A stretch of DNA of 64,000 nucleotides from contig NZ_QVAI01000005.1 of NCBI RefSeq assembly GCF_003427025.1, positions 62,001 through 126,000 on the forward strand. Direction: 5' to 3'. Positions 41,801 to 51,186 of the stretch are shown here, piece by piece. Positions within the stretch are counted from its first letter, which is position 1. Each line of letters begins with the position of its first letter. The position numbers and the translations under genes are program-made. This DNA is from Jiangella endophytica (GTDB lineage: Bacteria; Actinomycetota; Actinomycetes; Jiangellales; Jiangellaceae). A model generated the notes under the pieces. The model searched no databases and was not told the origin of the DNA. It saw only the letters and a list, made by a program, of their open reading frames with translations.

Positions 41801-42703
41801 TCAGAGCAATGAGGCGTACCCGAACGCGACAAGGCGATCGCGCGAGTCGGCGAGGCAGTCGAAGATGTCGCGACCGTACAGCTCGTCCTGCTCGATCAGC
41901 AGGTGCTGGGCGCCGCTGGCCAGCGCCTGATCGATGATCGCGGTGAAGTCGAGGTTGCCCGCTCCGACCTCGGCGAACTGAACGATCGTGGACCAGTGCT
42001 CGTTCCAGCGTGCCCGGTCGCCGGCCGACAGGGCGGCGAACGCCTCCGCTGGAGGAATCGAGACCCGGTAGTCCTTCAGGTGCACGAGGTCGACCACGCC
42101 CGCATAGTCGGCGAGCACCCGGACCGGGTCCATGCCGCCACGGTGGATCCAGTGGACGTCGAGCTCGAACCGCAGGCTGGGCGCCTCCGTACGAATGATC
42201 TCGAGCAGGTGCCGGCCCTCGATCCGGGCGAACTCAATGTGGTGGTTGTGGTAGCAAAGCCCGATGCCTTCGTCCGCCAGTGCCCGCGCCTTCTCCTCGG
42301 TCGCGCGGCTGAAGGCGAGGAGGGCGTCGAGCGACTCCAGAGCCTCCATCGGCATCATCCCGATGCGGATCATGTCGGTGCTCAGCGCCCGCGAGTCGGC
42401 GACGACCTTGTCGAACTGCTCGATCAACGAATCGTTCGGCCCTCCGGCCGGCCCCATGCGCGCCGACATGGCGGCGACCCGGATCCCGAGCTCGTCGACA
42501 CCGCGCCGGATGTCGCGCACGGTGTCCGGCGTCAGCGGGATCTGGGAGACCTCGACCGAACGGAAGCCGAGATCGGCCAGGCGCTTCCACACGGGGAAGG
42601 CGCCCTGCTCCCGGACCTGCTCGCGCAGCATCATCGCCTGGACGCCGATCGTGGGCGATCCCACGGGCGCCCGGCTGAGTGCGTCACCGCCGGCGGCGCT
42701 CAT
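41801..42703 (-). CDS. Sugar phosphate isomerase/epimerase-like TIM-barrel protein
   Basis: A 300-residue AP-endonuclease-2-type barrel. Metal ligands appear in IGLCYHNHHIEF, FELDVHWIHRGG, VHLKDY and LIEQDEL. GVQAMMLREQV..GAFPVWKRLADLGF begins the fold. The ATG overlaps the Gfo/Idh stop by four bases, and the gene pair shares the operator at 44003. Such pairs act in oxidation-coupled isomerisation or lyase steps (for example 3-keto-sugar, inositol or apiose routes); the exact reaction is unknown. Confidence 0.82.
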   Translation of the reverse strand: MSAAGGDALSRAPVGSPTIGVQAMMLREQVREQGAFPVWKRLADLGFRSVEVSQIPLTPDTVRDIRRGVDELGIRVAAMSARMGPAGGPNDSLIEQFDKVVADSRALSTDMIRIGMMPMEALESLDALLAFSRATEEKARALADEGIGLCYHNHHIEFARIEGRHLLEIIRTEAPSLRFELDVHWIHRGGMDPVRVLADYAGVVDLVHLKDYRVSIPPAEAFAALSAGDRARWNEHWSTIVQFAEVGAGNLDFTAIIDQALASGAQHLLIEQDELYGRDIFDCLADSRDRLVAFGYASLL

Positions 42704-43830
42704 CGGGTCGACCCCGCGTTCAGCGGCTCGAGCTCGGAGTCGAAGGTGATGCTGTTCCCGCTCTCCGCCGCCCGATAGATGGCGCGAGTGAGTGCCAGTG
42801 ACTCGAGTGCGTCGAGCACGTCGACGCACGGCGTCGTGCCGGTGTCGATCGCCCGGGCCAGATCGTCGTACTGCCGCAGATGGCCGCGAACGTACGCATC
42901 GTCGTGCCGGCCGGCAGAGGTGAGCTCGTCCGCCGGCACCAGGGTCGCCGCCTTGTCGTCGGCCTTGGCCGCCGCGACGGCTTCCTGACTGTTGTCGGTC
43001 GACCAGTGCACAGAGGCGAGCCGGTCGTCTTCGATCACGGCCGTACCGTGCGTGCCATGGATCTGGATCCGAACCGGTGATCCGGGGAAGGCCGACGTCG
43101 TCAGATGCAGCGTCGCCAGGGCTCCGGTGGCGAACTCGACGATGGCGACCGCGGTGTCCTCGACCTCGATTCCGCCGTGGCCGACCAACGCCGTGTAGGC
43201 ACTGATCCTCCTCGGCCGGCCGACCAGCCATCGGAGCAGGTCGATGGTGTGCACCCCCTGGTTCATCGCGGCGCCGCCACCGTCGAGCCGCCAGGTGCCT
43301 CGCCAGCCCGCTTTGTCGTAGTACTCCTGGCTGCGGTACCAGCCCATGGTGGCCGTGGCCGAGGTGACCCGGCCCAGAGCACCGTCCTCGATGAGCTTCT
43401 TGACGGCCGCGCTGGCCGGATCGAAGCGGTGCTGGCTGACGACGGCGAGCACCTGGCCCGACCCGGAGCGCGAGCGTGCGTAGTCGACCAGATCGGCGGC
43501 CGCGGCCACCGTGACGTCGAGTGGCTTCTCGATGAGGACATGGAGACCCGCTGAAGCCGCCGTCAAGGCCTGCTCGGCGTGGAGTCCGCTCGGCGTGCAG
43601 ATGACGACGACGTCGGCTTCGCGACTCGCCACCGCGCTCTCGAGGTCGGCGAAGCATGCCGGTGGCGCTCCGGCGGTCTCGCGGTCGGCGATGAACGCCT
43701 CGAGAGATGCGGGATCCCCGTCGACGAGCGCGGTGATGTCGAAGCGTGGATGACGTTCGATGACCTTCTGGTGGTGTCTGCCGACGACACCACCGCCGAC
43801 GATCATCACTCGAAAGGGTTCGTTCCTCAT
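42700..43830 (-). CDS. Gfo/Idh/MocA-family oxidoreductase
   Basis: 376 residues. Rossmann loop VGGGVVGRHHQ, VVVICTPSGLHAEQAL, catalytic Lys in LIEKPLDV, and the WRGTWRLDGGGAAMNQGVHTIDLLRW segment with the conserved Asp and His. NAD(P)-dependent oxidation of a sugar is expected. It is the first gene after the minus-strand operator at 44003-44031 and is coupled to the TIM-barrel isomerase. Confidence 0.9.
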   Translation of the reverse strand: MRNEPFRVMIVGGGVVGRHHQKVIERHPRFDITALVDGDPASLEAFIADRETAGAPPACFADLESAVASREADVVVICTPSGLHAEQALTAASAGLHVLIEKPLDVTVAAAADLVDYARSRSGSGQVLAVVSQHRFDPASAAVKKLIEDGALGRVTSATATMGWYRSQEYYDKAGWRGTWRLDGGGAAMNQGVHTIDLLRWLVGRPRRISAYTALVGHGGIEVEDTAVAIVEFATGALATLHLTTSAFPGSPVRIQIHGTHGTAVIEDDRLASVHWSTDNSQEAVAAAKADDKAATLVPADELTSAGRHDDAYVRGHLRQYDDLARAIDTGTTPCVDVLDALESLALTRAIYRAAESGNSITFDSELEPLNAGSTR

Positions 43831-44002
43831 GAAGTCTCCGCTCTGTAGCCCTGATCAGAACAAGCAGGAACCGCTGGAGCGCACGGCGGGCTCGATCGAG
43901 TCGGGCCGTTCGGCGCCTGGCACACGCGGTCCTGTCGTCGGCATCGCCACCGGCGCCGCCTCCCGGGTCACACCGGTCCTCCGAACGCGCTATGCTGCGG
44001 AC

Positions 44003-44031
44003 ATGATTAATGGATTTATCACCGCTGTCAA
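44003..44031 (-). promoter_or_regulatory. Shared island promoter/operator, copy 3
   Basis: On the minus strand: TTGACA, four bases, TGATAAATCCATTAATCAT. It lies 173 bp upstream of the Gfo/Idh start and about 75 bp upstream of the divergent SMP-30 gene, so one bound repressor could affect both directions. The intergenic space 43831-44103 holds no other recognisable element. Confidence 0.75.
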
Positions 44032-44103
44032 GCGGATCGCGACTCCCCCACCACGGTCCCGCGGTGTCCCCGGCCCGCGCCCGACACGCTCTGAGGCAAG
44101 ACG

Positions 44104-45015
44104 TTGAGCACGTCTCTGCCAGCGGCGATCGCAGTCCAGGTCGGCGCGGAGCATGCGGAGGCGGTCGTGTGGGACGCGATCGCGCAACGACTGCTCTTCG
44201 TGGACATTCCGACCGGCCGGCTGTTCAGTCACGATCCGCGAAACGGTCGCACCTCCACGACCGAATTCCAGCATGAGCTGAGCTACGGGCATCCGGCCGT
44301 CGGCGGCGGTCTGGTGGTCGCGGTCAGGGAAGGTGTGGCGATGGTGCGCGACGGGTCATTGCGGATGCTCGCCGCGCCGCTGGCCGAGTCTCCGGGGGCG
44401 CGGATGAACGACGCCAACGTCGACCCGCGCGGCCGGCTCCTCGTCGGCACCATGGCCTACGACTTCGCCGACGGCGCGGGCAGGTTGTACCGACTGGACA
44501 CGGACGGGCAGCTGACGACTGTCCTCACCGACGTCACGATCAGCAACGGCATCGACTGGTCTCCGGATGGAGCAACGGCGTATTACGTGGACAGCCCGAC
44601 CCTCAGGATCGATACCTTCGACTACGACCTCGACGCCGGAGAGCTGTCGAGGCGCCGCGAGTTCGCCACTATCGAGGACGGGGCGGGTCTGCCGGACGGA
44701 CTCACGGTCGACGCCGAAGGCGGGGTGTGGGTCGCTCTGTACGGCGGCGGGCAAGTGCGCCGCTTTACCGCGGCCGGCGCGTTGGACCTGATCGTCGAGG
44801 TTCCCGGCGCGCGCCTGGTCACGTCGTGCTGTTTCGGCGGGCCCGAACTCGATCAGCTCTACATCAGTACCTCGCGGGAGAACCTCACGGCGGAACAACT
44901 CCGCTCCCAGCCGGGCGCCGGTCACATCTTCTCCGCCAGGACGGGCCACCGCGGCAGACCGGTGACCCTGTTCGGCGCATCGGCGTCGGGTCCGACCATC
45001 CAGGAGGGCGTGTGA
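44104..45015 (+). CDS. SMP-30/gluconolactonase-family protein
   Basis: 303 residues, six-bladed propeller. The metal-binding Glu is in HAEAVVWD, Asn in GARMNDANVDPRGRLL, Asn in ISNGIDWSPDG and Asp in PDGLTVDAEGGVWVALYGGG. These enzymes hydrolyse aldonolactones. No ATG or GTG precedes the domain, so the TTG with GAGG 8 bp upstream is used. It starts a five-gene operon with an SDR, MDR, 2-hydroxyacid dehydrogenase and esterase. Confidence 0.85.
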   Translation: MSTSLPAAIAVQVGAEHAEAVVWDAIAQRLLFVDIPTGRLFSHDPRNGRTSTTEFQHELSYGHPAVGGGLVVAVREGVAMVRDGSLRMLAAPLAESPGARMNDANVDPRGRLLVGTMAYDFADGAGRLYRLDTDGQLTTVLTDVTISNGIDWSPDGATAYYVDSPTLRIDTFDYDLDAGELSRRREFATIEDGAGLPDGLTVDAEGGVWVALYGGGQVRRFTAAGALDLIVEVPGARLVTSCCFGGPELDQLYISTSRENLTAEQLRSQPGAGHIFSARTGHRGRPVTLFGASASGPTIQEGV

Positions 45016-45716
45016 ACGCGCGTGTCGTCGTCGTCACCGGTGCCGTGGGAGGCATCGGCACGGAGATCACCAAGGCGTTCGAGGAGTTGGGTGACGTCGT
45101 CGTGGGGCTCGACATCGCCTCCGGATTCGACGTCACCGACCCCGCCGCCTGCCGACAGGCCACTCGCGAGATCCTCGATCGGCACGGCCGGGTCGACGTG
45201 CTCTGCAACAACGCCGGCGTCGGCGCGGCGGGCGATGTGGTGTCGGCCGAGCCGGAGGATTGGCAGCTCGTATTCGCAGTCAACGTACTCGGCGCCGCGC
45301 ACATGACGGCTGCTGTGCTGCCCAGCATGCGGGCGGCGGGGAGCGGCGCCATCGTCAACACGTGCTCGATCGTCGCGAGTGTCGGCTTCGCCGACCGAGT
45401 GGTCTACAGCGCGTCCAAAGGTGCGTTGCTCGCCATGACCCGCGCCATCGCGGCCGACGAGGCGCGACGCGGCATCCGTGTCAACAGTGTCTCCCCGGCG
45501 ACGGTCGACGGCCCGTGGGTTCGACGCAACGCCGGTCTGAGCAGCGATCCCGAGCAATTCCTGCGATCGATGCGTCGCCGCCAGCCACTGGGTCAGTTGA
45601 TCTCCGCCGGTGCTGTCGCGCGAGCCGTCACCTATCTAGCCGACCCCGATCTCGAGGTGTCCGGTATCGATCTGCCGGTCGACGGCGGCCTGTCGGGCAT
45701 CCGGCTCACCGACTGA
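45012..45716 (+). CDS. Short-chain dehydrogenase/reductase
   Basis: A 234-residue classical SDR: TGAVGGIG, DVTDPAACRQA, NNAGVG, Ser in NTCSIVASVGF, YSASKGA and SPATVDGPWV; the C-terminal IDLPVDGG is complete. It is coupled to the lactonase by a four-base overlap, so oxidation of a sugar to its lactone (aldose 1-dehydrogenase type) is the likely job. Confidence 0.85.
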   Translation: MNARVVVVTGAVGGIGTEITKAFEELGDVVVGLDIASGFDVTDPAACRQATREILDRHGRVDVLCNNAGVGAAGDVVSAEPEDWQLVFAVNVLGAAHMTAAVLPSMRAAGSGAIVNTCSIVASVGFADRVVYSASKGALLAMTRAIAADEARRGIRVNSVSPATVDGPWVRRNAGLSSDPEQFLRSMRRRQPLGQLISAGAVARAVTYLADPDLEVSGIDLPVDGGLSGIRLTD

Positions 45717-45768
45717 CGCCGGCACGCCAGGACGAGTCCCGCGTGAACGACGGACAAGGATGTGAACG

Positions 45769-46785
45769 TTGATTCGGCAGCTTCAGGTCAGCTCGGCGGG
45801 GTCGGCAGCACTGATCCGGTCCGGATCGCAGCCGGCGCGACTCGGCGCGGAAGAGGTGGTCGTCGCGCCGGAGGCCGTCGGGATCTGCGCCACGGACCTC
45901 GAGATACTGGACGGAACGCTGATCTACCTGCGCACCGGCGCTTCGCGTTACCCGGTTGTGCCCGGGCACGAGTGGACCGGCAGGGTCCTCGCAGTCGGCC
46001 AGGAGGTCGCAGAAGTCCGGCCGGGTGATCGCGTCGTCGGCGAATGCTCGATCGGCTGCGCGGTGTGCGGCATCTGCAGGGCCGGTGCGTACCACCAGTG
46101 TCCGAGCCGGCGTGAGACCGGGATCCTCGGTCTCGACGGTGCTCTCTCGACCGAACTGCGGCTGCCGGCCCGCGCTACGCACGTCATAGCTCCCCACGTC
46201 GACCCACTCGATGCAGCGCTGATCGAGCCGCTCGCGGTCGCCTACCGAGCAGTCAGGCGGGCCGGGATCCCGCCCGGGGAATCGGTACTCGTCGTGGGCG
46301 CCGGCACGATCGGCGCGCTCGCCATCGCGGTCCTGACGCGATCCCTGAACTGTGACGTCTCCGTGGCGGACAGGCGAGCCGATCGGGTCGAGCGAGCGAC
46401 CGCCCTCGGCGCGCGTCCGCACGATCCGGGACGCACCTACGTCTGGGTGGTCGAGGCGACCGGATCGGCCGGTGGCCTCGAGCTGGCACACGCCTCGCTG
46501 TCACCCGGCGGCACGCTCGTCGTCGTCGGGCTCACCGGGCACGAGACAGTGGCGATGGATGTCGACGCCCTCGTCGTCAATGACCATCGGCTGCTCGGCT
46601 CGCTGGGAAGCCCGGGTGTCTGGCCCGACGTGATCTCGCTGGTCGAGTCCGGACGGGTCAGGCCCGGTTCGCTGGTCACCGATGTCTTCACCCTCGACGA
46701 GTGGGAGGCGGCGTTCGAGCGTGTACGCGGCGGATCCGCCGGAGGAAAGGTCGTTATCCGGCTCGACTCAGCGCAAGGAGCATGA
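45769..46785 (+). CDS. Zinc-dependent medium-chain dehydrogenase
   Basis: A 338-residue MDR. Catalytic zinc residues are GICATDLE (Cys), GHEWTG (His-Glu); the structural cysteines are in GECSIGCAVCGICRAGAYHQC; Rossmann loop VVGAGTIGALA. Sorbitol/threonine-dehydrogenase type. The TTG start is supported by AAGGATG. Sugar-alcohol or sugar-acid oxidation is likely. Confidence 0.85.
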   Translation: MIRQLQVSSAGSAALIRSGSQPARLGAEEVVVAPEAVGICATDLEILDGTLIYLRTGASRYPVVPGHEWTGRVLAVGQEVAEVRPGDRVVGECSIGCAVCGICRAGAYHQCPSRRETGILGLDGALSTELRLPARATHVIAPHVDPLDAALIEPLAVAYRAVRRAGIPPGESVLVVGAGTIGALAIAVLTRSLNCDVSVADRRADRVERATALGARPHDPGRTYVWVVEATGSAGGLELAHASLSPGGTLVVVGLTGHETVAMDVDALVVNDHRLLGSLGSPGVWPDVISLVESGRVRPGSLVTDVFTLDEWEAAFERVRGGSAGGKVVIRLDSAQGA

Positions 46786-46786
46786 C

Positions 46787-47737
46787 GTGTCTCACCGTGG
46801 AACCGTGGCGATCCTCGACTGCGACTTCGGTCGAGGCGAGATCGAGAGCGAGATCCTGGCCGGCGCCGGCTACGCCTGCCGAATCGCGTCCGCCAACAGC
46901 GAGGACGATGCGATGTCGGCTGCGGACGGTGCCGTCGGCCTCCTGACGCAGTACGCACCCGTGACCGCTGCGGTTCTCGACGCAGCGCCGACAGTTCGAG
47001 CCGTCGTCCGATACGGGGTGGGACTCGATGTCATCGACCTGCACGCCGCGAAGCGCCGAAGTGTCGCGGTGTCGGGCGTCGCCGACTACTGCACGGACGA
47101 GGTGGCCGATCACGCGCTCGCCCTCATCCTCTCGGTCACACGAGACGTGGCTGGCGCGGCCGCGCTCGTTCGAGCCGGAACGTGGCCGCCGCCGGCCGAT
47201 CTGCGCATACTGGCGACGCTGTCGTCGATGACGGCCGGAGTCGTCGGGTTCGGGCGCATCGGCCGGGCCGTTGCTCAGCGCCTCAGTGCCTTCGGCGCCC
47301 GCGTCGTCATCTGTGATGCGCAGATCGATGATCAGGCCATCCGTGCCGCAGGGTACAAGCCGATGTCGCTGGACGACACCTTCCGGGCCTCGAACATCGT
47401 GTCCTTGCACCTCCCGGCGACGACGGAGACCTGGCACCTCGTGAACCGCAGCCGCCTGGCCCTTATGCCGCCGGGAGCGGTCGTCGTCAACACCTCCCGG
47501 GCCGCGCTGATCGACGAGCCCGCCCTGCAGGAGTCCCTGGTGTCCGGGCATCTCGCTGCGGCAGCCCTGGATGTCGTGGAGACGAACGAGCACAGCAGCA
47601 TCGCCCACCTCGACCAGGTGATCGTCACTCCACACGTCGCCTACTACAGCCCTGACTCGCTTCGGCAACTGCGGTCGCGTGCGGCATCGACGCTCGTGGA
47701 CCTCCTCGATGCGAGGCCGAGCGCGAAACAGGCCTAG
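46787..47737 (+). CDS. D-isomer-specific 2-hydroxyacid dehydrogenase
   Basis: 316 residues. The cofactor domain has VVGFGRIGRAVAQRL; catalytic Arg in VVNTSRAALIDEPAL, Glu in DVVETNEHS and His in VIVTPHVAYYS. Acts on 2-hydroxy/2-keto acids. GTG start behind AAGGAG, 1 bp after the MDR stop, so tightly coupled. It may reduce a 2-keto acid produced from the sugar-acid branch. Confidence 0.87.
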   Translation: MSHRGTVAILDCDFGRGEIESEILAGAGYACRIASANSEDDAMSAADGAVGLLTQYAPVTAAVLDAAPTVRAVVRYGVGLDVIDLHAAKRRSVAVSGVADYCTDEVADHALALILSVTRDVAGAAALVRAGTWPPPADLRILATLSSMTAGVVGFGRIGRAVAQRLSAFGARVVICDAQIDDQAIRAAGYKPMSLDDTFRASNIVSLHLPATTETWHLVNRSRLALMPPGAVVVNTSRAALIDEPALQESLVSGHLAAAALDVVETNEHSSIAHLDQVIVTPHVAYYSPDSLRQLRSRAASTLVDLLDARPSAKQA

Positions 47738-47777
47738 CTCGACCCATCAGGTACTCGATTCCGGAACGGAGACTGCT

Positions 47778-48839
47778 GTGCGCAGCGGACATCAGGGGTT
47801 CGACCTCGATCCGAGCAAGCGACCAGAGTTCTGGCGTGGTGCGGTGGCGTGGACGATCCACGGCGATCGCTCGCAGCCGTGGCGGTTGCTCCCCGAGGAG
47901 GAGCGTTACGCGTACGCCGAACCGTTGTACGACAAGGCTCGCATGGCGGCGGGTGTGCGCCTGTCTGCCGTGATCCATGGAGGCACCCTGGAAATCGAAC
48001 TGGAGACGGGCGAGGGGCCCTGCGCTCCCGTGGACATCCTGGCGGACGGTGAACTGCTCACTCGACACCCCGTTGCGGGCCCGACCAACGTGATAGCCGA
48101 TCTGCCGCGGCGCCGATCGGAAGTCGACGTCTGGCTCCCCCATCACGGCACCGTCACCGTCGCCGCGGCCGGCGTGGTCGGTGCGGCCGCAGTCGAGCCG
48201 CCTCCCCGAGCCGGGACACGGTGGATCACCTACGGGAGCTCGATCACCCAATGCGCGGCGAGCGACGGCCCCAGTGAGACCTGGCCAGCTCTGGTCGCGC
48301 GCGAACTGGGCTGGGATCTGACCTGCATGGGATTCGGGGGCAACTGCCACCTCGACCCCGCGGCGGCCAGGACGATCGAGAGCCTCGACGCCGACGTGAT
48401 CAGCCTCTGCCTGGGGATCAATATCTACGGAAGAGCCACCTACGGTGCGCGCACACTTCCAGGACAGATCGCCGAACTCCTACGCCGAGTCCGGCTCGCC
48501 CATCCAACCGCCGACATCGTCGTCAGCTCGCCGATCCACTCCCCCCGCCGCGAGACATCGCCGAACCCAGTCCAGCTGACGCTCCGCGACATCCGGGAGA
48601 TGGTCCACACCGTGGGCGGCGATCTTCGTGCGCACGGCGACACCCGACTCCACGTCCTCGACGGCCTCGCCCTCATAGGAGAGCAAGACGCCCACCTCCT
48701 CCATGACGGACTCCATCCGGACGCCGACGGATATCGGCAGATGGCGGCGAGAACCGCTCACTACCTGCGCCTGCGCGGACTCGCGGCACGGGATGCCCAC
48801 GCCGCAACATCCGTGGCCGCGCCCGAACAACGACCCTGA
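47778..48839 (+). CDS. SGNH/GDSL hydrolase, probable carbohydrate esterase
   Basis: 353 residues: an N-terminal beta-sandwich (residues 1-150) and a C-terminal SGNH domain with block I TYGSSIT (Ser), block II GFGGNC (Gly), block III LCLGINIYG (Asn) and block V HDGLHPDADGY (Asp-His). No signal peptide. Removal of acetyl or other acyl groups from imported oligosaccharides is inferred from position at the end of the operon. 48840-49131, to the next gene, contains no recognisable gene. Confidence 0.82.
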   Translation: MRSGHQGFDLDPSKRPEFWRGAVAWTIHGDRSQPWRLLPEEERYAYAEPLYDKARMAAGVRLSAVIHGGTLEIELETGEGPCAPVDILADGELLTRHPVAGPTNVIADLPRRRSEVDVWLPHHGTVTVAAAGVVGAAAVEPPPRAGTRWITYGSSITQCAASDGPSETWPALVARELGWDLTCMGFGGNCHLDPAAARTIESLDADVISLCLGINIYGRATYGARTLPGQIAELLRRVRLAHPTADIVVSSPIHSPRRETSPNPVQLTLRDIREMVHTVGGDLRAHGDTRLHVLDGLALIGEQDAHLLHDGLHPDADGYRQMAARTAHYLRLRGLAARDAHAATSVAAPEQRP

Positions 48840-49131
48840 TGCCCCCGAACTATCACCGGGAACGCACATGGACGCGCTGGTCTGCCAGATTGACCCCTAC
48901 GACCCGCTCTCGACGCCCAGAAGCTCAGCGGGCCGCGCCGGCTCAAGCACGAGGGTGGCGCGACCACAACGCTGACGGCGGACGGCCAGGTCGCGGCCCA
49001 ACGGGCGACGAGCGGTTCGAGTACTCGTCCAATCTCGTCTCGTCCGGCGCCCGGGGCCCCTTCGCATCCCCCGCCCCGCCGATTCTTAGAGCGCTGTCCC
49101 GCCATCCCGCAACCGATCAGGAGGAACGTGG

Positions 49132-50064
49132 ATGAACCTCGGCTGCGTGCACGACATCGGGAGGTCGGTGACCGTCACCCACGACGGGGCCGAGCTGGTG
49201 CGCTACGTCTACGGGCCAGGCGACCCGCAGCGGGAGGCGCCGCGGCCGTACTTCCACCCGCTGCGGACCCTCACCGGCGAGCTGGTCACCGTCAACCGCC
49301 CGCACGACCATGTGTGGCACAAGGGCCTGGCGTGGTCGCTGCCCCACGTGGGTGCGGACAATTTCTGGGGCGGTGGCACCTACGTGCGCGACGAGCAGCG
49401 CTACGTCCAGTTCCCGAACAACGGGGCGATGCGGCACCGGCGGTTCAGCACGCTGGACTCCCAGCCCGGCGGGGTGACGTGGCGGCACGACCTCGCCTGG
49501 ATCACCGAGCCCGGCCGGCACATCGTCGACGAGGACAGGGATGTCACCGTCGCCACGCGGCTCGGCCAGGACGCCTGGACGCTGCGGTTCGGCACCGCCA
49601 TGACCAACCGCACAAACGCCACAATCCTGCTTGGCAGCCCCACCACCGCCGGACGCGAGAACGCCGGCTACGGCGGACTGTTCTGGCGCGGCCCGCGCGC
49701 ATTCACCGGCGGGACTGTGCTGGCGCCCGGCGTCGCCGGTCGCGACGACCTGCGCGGGCAGCGGGCGCCATGGATGGGATTCACCGGGCCGCACGACGAG
49801 ACCGGCGGCGCGTCCACCATCGTCATCGTCGACCACGCGGACAACCCGGCGCACCCGCCGCAGTGGTTCGTGCGCACCGAGGCGTTCGCGGCGCTCTGCC
49901 CGGCGCCGTTCTTCAGCGAGGAACTGCCGTTCGAACCTGGCGCCACGCTGCGTTTCGCCTACACCGTTGTTGTCGCCGACGGCGCGAGCGACCCGGACCG
50001 CGCGGCGGCACTGGCCGCCTTGGCACAGCCTGCTGGCAACCGCCTCGAGGAGGTGGGCCGATGA
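49132..50064 (+). CDS. DUF6807 (PmoA-like) protein
   Basis: 310 residues, mostly beta, with YFHPLRTLTGELVTVNRPHDHVWHKGLAWSLP and NFWGGGTYV, the conserved core of this family, often found with Gfo/Idh oxidoreductases and LacI regulators in sugar loci. Function unknown; the fold resembles galactose-mutarotase-like sandwiches. The ATG follows AGGAGG at good spacing. It overlaps the cupin gene by four bases. The GC-rich codon use is more like the chromosome than the genes to its left. Confidence 0.78.
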   Translation: MNLGCVHDIGRSVTVTHDGAELVRYVYGPGDPQREAPRPYFHPLRTLTGELVTVNRPHDHVWHKGLAWSLPHVGADNFWGGGTYVRDEQRYVQFPNNGAMRHRRFSTLDSQPGGVTWRHDLAWITEPGRHIVDEDRDVTVATRLGQDAWTLRFGTAMTNRTNATILLGSPTTAGRENAGYGGLFWRGPRAFTGGTVLAPGVAGRDDLRGQRAPWMGFTGPHDETGGASTIVIVDHADNPAHPPQWFVRTEAFAALCPAPFFSEELPFEPGATLRFAYTVVVADGASDPDRAAALAALAQPAGNRLEEVGR

Positions 50065-50849
50065 CGGCGCCGCGGTCCGGCTTTCCCGGCGGGACGGCGG
50101 TCAGCCACCTCACCGTCTACGACTGGCCGACGCCCGACGGGCTGGCCGGCGGCTCGCCACACCTGCACACCGCGTCCGGCGAGGGCTACGTCGTCGTCGG
50201 CGGCAGCGGCCGCCTGCAGACCCTCAGCGCCGCCGGGGCCTCGGAGCATCCACTGGCCGCCGGGACCGTCCTGTGGTTCACGCCGGGCACGGTGCACCGG
50301 CTGGTCAACGACGGCGGGCTGGAAATCGTCGTCGTCATGCAGAACGCCGGGCTGCCCGAGGCCGGCGACGCGGTCTTCACCTTCCCCGACGACGTGCTAG
50401 CCGACCCGGAGCGCTATGCCGCGGCCGCCGCGCTGCCCCGCAGCGACGCCGACGAGGACGGCGTCGAGACCGCGGTCCGGCGCCGCCGCGACCTCGCACT
50501 GGAGGGGTTCGCGCACCTGCGCGACCGGGTCGCCGCGGAAGGGCCGGCCGCCCTAGACCGGCTGCACGAGCGGGCCGGCGCGTTGGTTGCCGCAAAGGTG
50601 CCTGGCTGGCGTCGCACCTGGGAGCAGACTGTCCGGACCGGCGTCGACGATACCGAACGGGTCCTCGCGAACCTAGCCGGAGGCGACGCCGGCCACCTGC
50701 GTACGGCGTCGGTCCACGTCGGCGAGCGGCGGGAGCGGACCTACCGGTACGGCATGTGCGGCCTGCTGCGCACCTGGGACGTCGCGGCCCAGTCCCCTGT
50801 TGCCTTGTCGGACTCCCTCGCTGTCCGGACCTCCGGCCGACGCCATTAG
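50061..50849 (+). CDS. Cupin-domain protein
   Basis: 262 residues. A cupin barrel at about 35-105 (PHLHTASGEGYVVVGGSG, LAAGTVLWFTPGTVHRLVNDG) is followed by a helical C-terminal half of unknown role. The last 15 residues look like read-through and the true C terminus may have been lost at the junction with the phage-like segment. Partner of the DUF6807 gene; function unknown. Confidence 0.72.
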   Translation: MTAPRSGFPGGTAVSHLTVYDWPTPDGLAGGSPHLHTASGEGYVVVGGSGRLQTLSAAGASEHPLAAGTVLWFTPGTVHRLVNDGGLEIVVVMQNAGLPEAGDAVFTFPDDVLADPERYAAAAALPRSDADEDGVETAVRRRRDLALEGFAHLRDRVAAEGPAALDRLHERAGALVAAKVPGWRRTWEQTVRTGVDDTERVLANLAGGDAGHLRTASVHVGERRERTYRYGMCGLLRTWDVAAQSPVALSDSLAVRTSGRRH

Positions 50850-50895
50850 ATTCCCCTCACAGCGTGGATGAGTGACTCTGCGGGCGCGGCGGCAG

Positions 50896-51156
50896 CTACC
50901 ACCCCGGCCTCCGGTCCCCGTTAGCCATGCTCAGCAGCACGTCGGTGTGGCATGGCCTGTCGAGTGGGCACCAGCAGGCGAGGTCGCGGCCGCCGAGTCC
51001 GCGGTGGGCGGCTCCTGCCCAGGCAGGCCGGGTCACCGTTGGCCTTGACGAAGACCGCGACTGCTCCAGCCCGGTCGGCGACGACCTCGTCGGTGAATGG
51101 TCGACGTCACCGACTCGGAACGGGTTGCCCCAGGCAGTCGGGCGAGCGACGACCAT
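50896..51156 (-). pseudogene. DUF4326-domain phage protein, frameshifted
   Basis: The ends read VARPTAWGNPFRVGD and GRDLACWCPLDRPCHTDVLLSMANGD, hallmark segments of the DUF4326 family common in actinophages. The middle is out of frame; the expected stretch (TDEVVADRAGAVAVFVKANGD) is present one base shifted. Two compensating shifts leave an open but scrambled frame, so it is probably inactive. It is the leftmost phage-derived sequence of the module. Confidence 0.65.
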
Positions 51157-51186
51157 AGCGTCGGGGTGCTCGGTGCGCCAGGGCCG

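Noticed and set aside
48840-49131. Possible gene between the esterase and DUF6807 genes
   Set aside because: Only short frames without a ribosome site or recognisable domain; probably spacer or unrecognisable remnant.
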